64,000 bases of DNA from positions 1,823,001 to 1,887,000 of the forward strand of contig NC_092670.1 in assembly GCF_964355755.1 (NCBI RefSeq), given 5' to 3'. The translations under genes were made by a program, and so were the position numbers. Under the pieces are notes generated by a model. The model was not told where the DNA came from. It ran no database searches and saw only the letters and a program-made list of their open reading frames with translations. The number at the start of each line of letters is the position of its first letter. Positions within the stretch are counted from its first letter, which is position 1. Positions 61,401 through 64,000 of the stretch are shown here, piece after piece. Source of the stretch: Antedon mediterranea. Its lineage: Eukaryota; Echinodermata; Crinoidea; Comatulida; Antedonidae.

Positions 61401-63945
61401 ATGGCCGGTGTTCAAGTAAGTATTGTTGCTTTCTTTACTTGTTTTTGTGTACCACAGCATTTTTTTGTTACTTGGTAATTTATTGATGTACTTGCTTGTC
61501 TTTTTAGATGGAGTCATGATGGTAAATACTTTGCTAGGATTGGTGAAGACAGCCTCAGTGTTTATGAAACACCGTCGTTCGGCCTTCTGGACAAGAAAAG
61601 TTTTAAGTGTAATGATATAAAGTAAGTAAAGAACATGTTCATAGTTCATGTTCATAATATATAATAATAATATATACATTTTGGTTATAATTTAGTCAAA
61701 TATAAAGACATTTTAATCAAAGATTGACATACTTTTTAGGGATTTTTGTTGGTCACCAGCCGATAGCATCATTTCTTATTGGGTCCCCGAACAAGGAGAA
61801 AGTCCTGCTCGTGTCACGCTTCTTGAGATCCCATCGCGTAAAGAGCTTCGAGTTAAGAACCTTTTCAACGTATCCGAGTGTAAACTACACTGGCAGAAAG
61901 CGGGTGATTATCTCGGGGTCAAAGTTGATAGACTTACTAAAAGCAAGAAGGGACAATACTACAGTTTTGAAATCTTCCGCATACGAGAGAAGCAGATTCC
62001 GGTAGATGTAGTAGAAATTAAGGATCCTATCGGAGCATTTGCGTGGGAACCAGTTGGGTCGCGGTTCGCTGTACTTCATGGTGAATCACCAAGAATTGGT
62101 GCTAGCTTTTATAATGTGAAGCCTAACAGTAAAATTGAGTTAATAAGTAAGTTACACAAATTAAGCATCATCAAATAGGTCAACTTAAGCCTGTTTTTCA
62201 TTTAGGCTAATTTATACGTTGACTATTGCACATGCATAGTATTATTTTCATGTTTTATGACTTGAAAAATTGTACAATAAATCAAAACTTAGAATTGTTT
62301 GTTTCGCGCGAATATATTTGCCTAGTGGAAAATATGCTGTAGAGCATTAATTTATATCTAATATTATAATCTGCATGAATCATTTGCTTGGGGTGAGCAT
62401 CGGAACTTGTATATTCAATTTCATAGTTAACAATACTACAACTAAGACATTCTTTTTTATTATCTAGCTACATTAGAGAAAAAAGCAGCAAATGCATTGT
62501 TCTGGGCACCAAATGGTCAATTTATAGTACTCGCTGGTCTGCGATCGTAAGTAAAGTATATACTAACTCTATGGCGTGTTTAATCGAAATTCATGTCATA
62601 AATTGTATTTAATTCCACAAACCTATGTTTGGATTTACTGTAGAAAAGAAAAATATGAAGATTAAATTCTGCTATTTTTTAGACCTGTTTCATGTTTTCA
62701 ATTCCAGAATGAATGGAGCATTGGAGTTTGTCGACGCCAATGACATGACTATCATGAACACGTCGGAGCATTTTATGGCAACCGACGTTGAATGGGACCC
62801 AACTGGACGATATGTAGCAACAGGTGTCAGCTGGTGGAGTCATAAGGTTAGATTAATATCTTCTGAAGATTTTCCAGTTTGTGACACTCTTCCTATTTGT
62901 TAAATTTTTCGCCTTTTGTTGGCAGGATGTTTGGAATTACAGAATAGATTAATATTCAAGGGGAAATTGTTTCACTGGACCTAAAGTTTATAGTCCTTAC
63001 TCTATCTACCACAAGAACCATGGAGCTAGTGGTGATGGCTGTTCCACTGTCTTAACCACTCGGTTCTCACATGTGGTTATGGCTACTGTTCCACTGTCTT
63101 AACCACTCAGTTCTCACATGTGGTTATGGCTACTGTTCCACTGTCTTAACCACTCAGTTCTCACATGTGGTTATGGCTATGTATTACTGTTCCACTGTCT
63201 TAACCACTCAGTTCTCACATGTGGTTATGGCTACTGTTCCACTGTCTTAACCACTCAGTTCTCACATGTAGTTCAAATATCAATTTGTTACTACGTACTT
63301 AAATGTGAGAATTAAAATATTGATTTATAACTATTTATATTGATGACTCTGCATTTGTGTCTGCAGGTTGACAATGCATACTGGATGTGGTCGTTCCAAG
63401 GAAAAGTACTTCAAAAATGCACTACAGATCGCTTCTGTCAACTGTTATGGCGGCCACGCCCACCGCCAGTGCTTACTGAAGAACAAATCAAGGTACTATC
63501 TACACCCCTTCACATTGAATGGAATAATCTGTCCAGTTTATTTACTTACTGTGAATTCTGAAAGATAGATAATATATATTAAAATGGAACCCATACTCTA
63601 CATAACTACTGTAAATCCTTTAGTTACAATTACATCTAATAAATAAAGAATCACAGGAAAAAGTGAAACATTCATTGAAAGCCCGATCATTAATTAATGA
63701 CAGTGACAGTGGCTTTGGCTGCTTCTGTGCTTTCCTGGCAGATAGTGACTATGATACATTTTCTCCTTGCATCATGTTTGTTTAATTTGTATTATATTTT
63801 GTAAAATGTGTCTTTTGCCTGATTAATTAATAGTAATAAAAGTATTGTTTATTTTTATCCTCCAAAGGATTTGAAAAAGAATATGAAGACGTACAGCAAA
63901 CGTTATGAATTGAAAGATAGAATGAGCCAATCAAAGGCCTCCAAG
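58468..63945 (+). CDS. EIF3B: Eukaryotic translation initiation factor 3 subunit B (3' end outside window)
   Basis: Scaffold subunit of eIF3, which binds the 40S ribosome in the cytoplasm. Thirteen exons seen: 58468-58576, 59043-59235, 59566-59685, 59805-59859, 60527-60655, 60945-61102, 61284-61415, 61508-61621, 61740-62146, 62468-62546, 62708-62846, 63367-63492, 63868-63945. An acidic N-terminus leads into an RRM ([19 protein letters not shown], then [20 protein letters not shown]). The WD40/beta-propeller region follows with [54 protein letters not shown]-like ([20 protein letters not shown]) and [12 protein letters not shown]. The frame leaves the window in the charged C-terminal helix ([15 protein letters not shown]). 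Order and spacing match EIF3B throughout. Confidence 0.96.
59911..60354. repeat. 74-bp minisatellite in EIF3B intron 4
   Basis: Six copies at a strict 74-bp period, each beginning TCTCTGCTGTTTGGTGGC and including GTCAGATGTGTGAGAGTTTC. Variation is limited to single bases (CAA/CGA, CTAG/CGAG). Confidence 0.95.
63036..63268. repeat. 47-bp minisatellite in EIF3B intron 11
   Basis: About five copies of a unit containing TTCCACTGTCTTAACCACTC and CTCACATGTGGTTATGGCTA. One copy has a short extra insertion near 63178. Confidence 0.92.
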
Positions 63946-64000
63946 GTAAGACGATTTGTGGAAATAATGCAATAGTAGGCTAGTTACATTGTTTTGAATA

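Overview
The window is animal nuclear DNA. Genes are split into many short exons with GT-AG introns, the DNA is AT-rich, and it is full of minisatellites and transposons of several classes. Short AGGCCTA-type words recur throughout. The gene set and this texture suggest a marine invertebrate deuterostome, possibly an echinoderm, but I cannot fix the species from sequence alone. All exon joins were read by eye from splice sites and frame continuity.

Layout. 1-1330 is a degenerate minisatellite. 4056-4643 is a broken LINE piece. 4923-11415 is a young Ty3/gypsy LTR retrotransposon on the minus strand, with near-identical 662-bp LTRs and a damaged integrase. 13273-15956 (minus) is a GH18 chitinase. 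16703-17789 (minus) holds scattered exons that look like METTL22 and are probably a pseudogene. 18938-23694 (plus) is EME1, the MUS81 partner, with an apparent N-terminal CUE domain. 25282-28254 (minus) is SPSB3. 29514-30518 (plus) is a small unrecognised gene. 31378-33429 (minus) is an ankyrin-repeat gene.

35022-37755 is a 69-bp minisatellite broken by two insertions. One is a 5'-truncated LINE flanked by 61-bp direct repeats. The other is a 1.09-kb foldback element with 90-bp perfect inverted repeats and a 9-10 bp target duplication.

38643-53625 (plus) is a canopy-family ER chaperone gene (CNPY3-like, ending KTEL). Its second intron holds an 11.6-kb DNA transposon (39841-51470) with terminal inverted repeats of about 960 bp. 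The transposon encodes a DDE/rve integrase-type transposase on the plus strand. Tail-to-tail with it, on the minus strand, is a ten-exon HECT-type E3 ubiquitin-ligase-like gene that keeps the catalytic-cysteine motif. This transposon with a ubiquitin-ligase gene is the most striking feature of the window. A 55-bp minisatellite starts exactly at its right target duplication.

54201-58079 (minus) is PSMD10 (gankyrin), and 58468 to beyond the last exon seen (63945) is EIF3B on the plus strand; the two start head-to-head 388 bp apart. The host genes cover DNA repair (EME1), the ubiquitin-proteasome system (SPSB3, PSMD10), translation initiation (EIF3B), ER folding (canopy) and chitin turnover. They are unrelated neighbours, not a pathway cluster.
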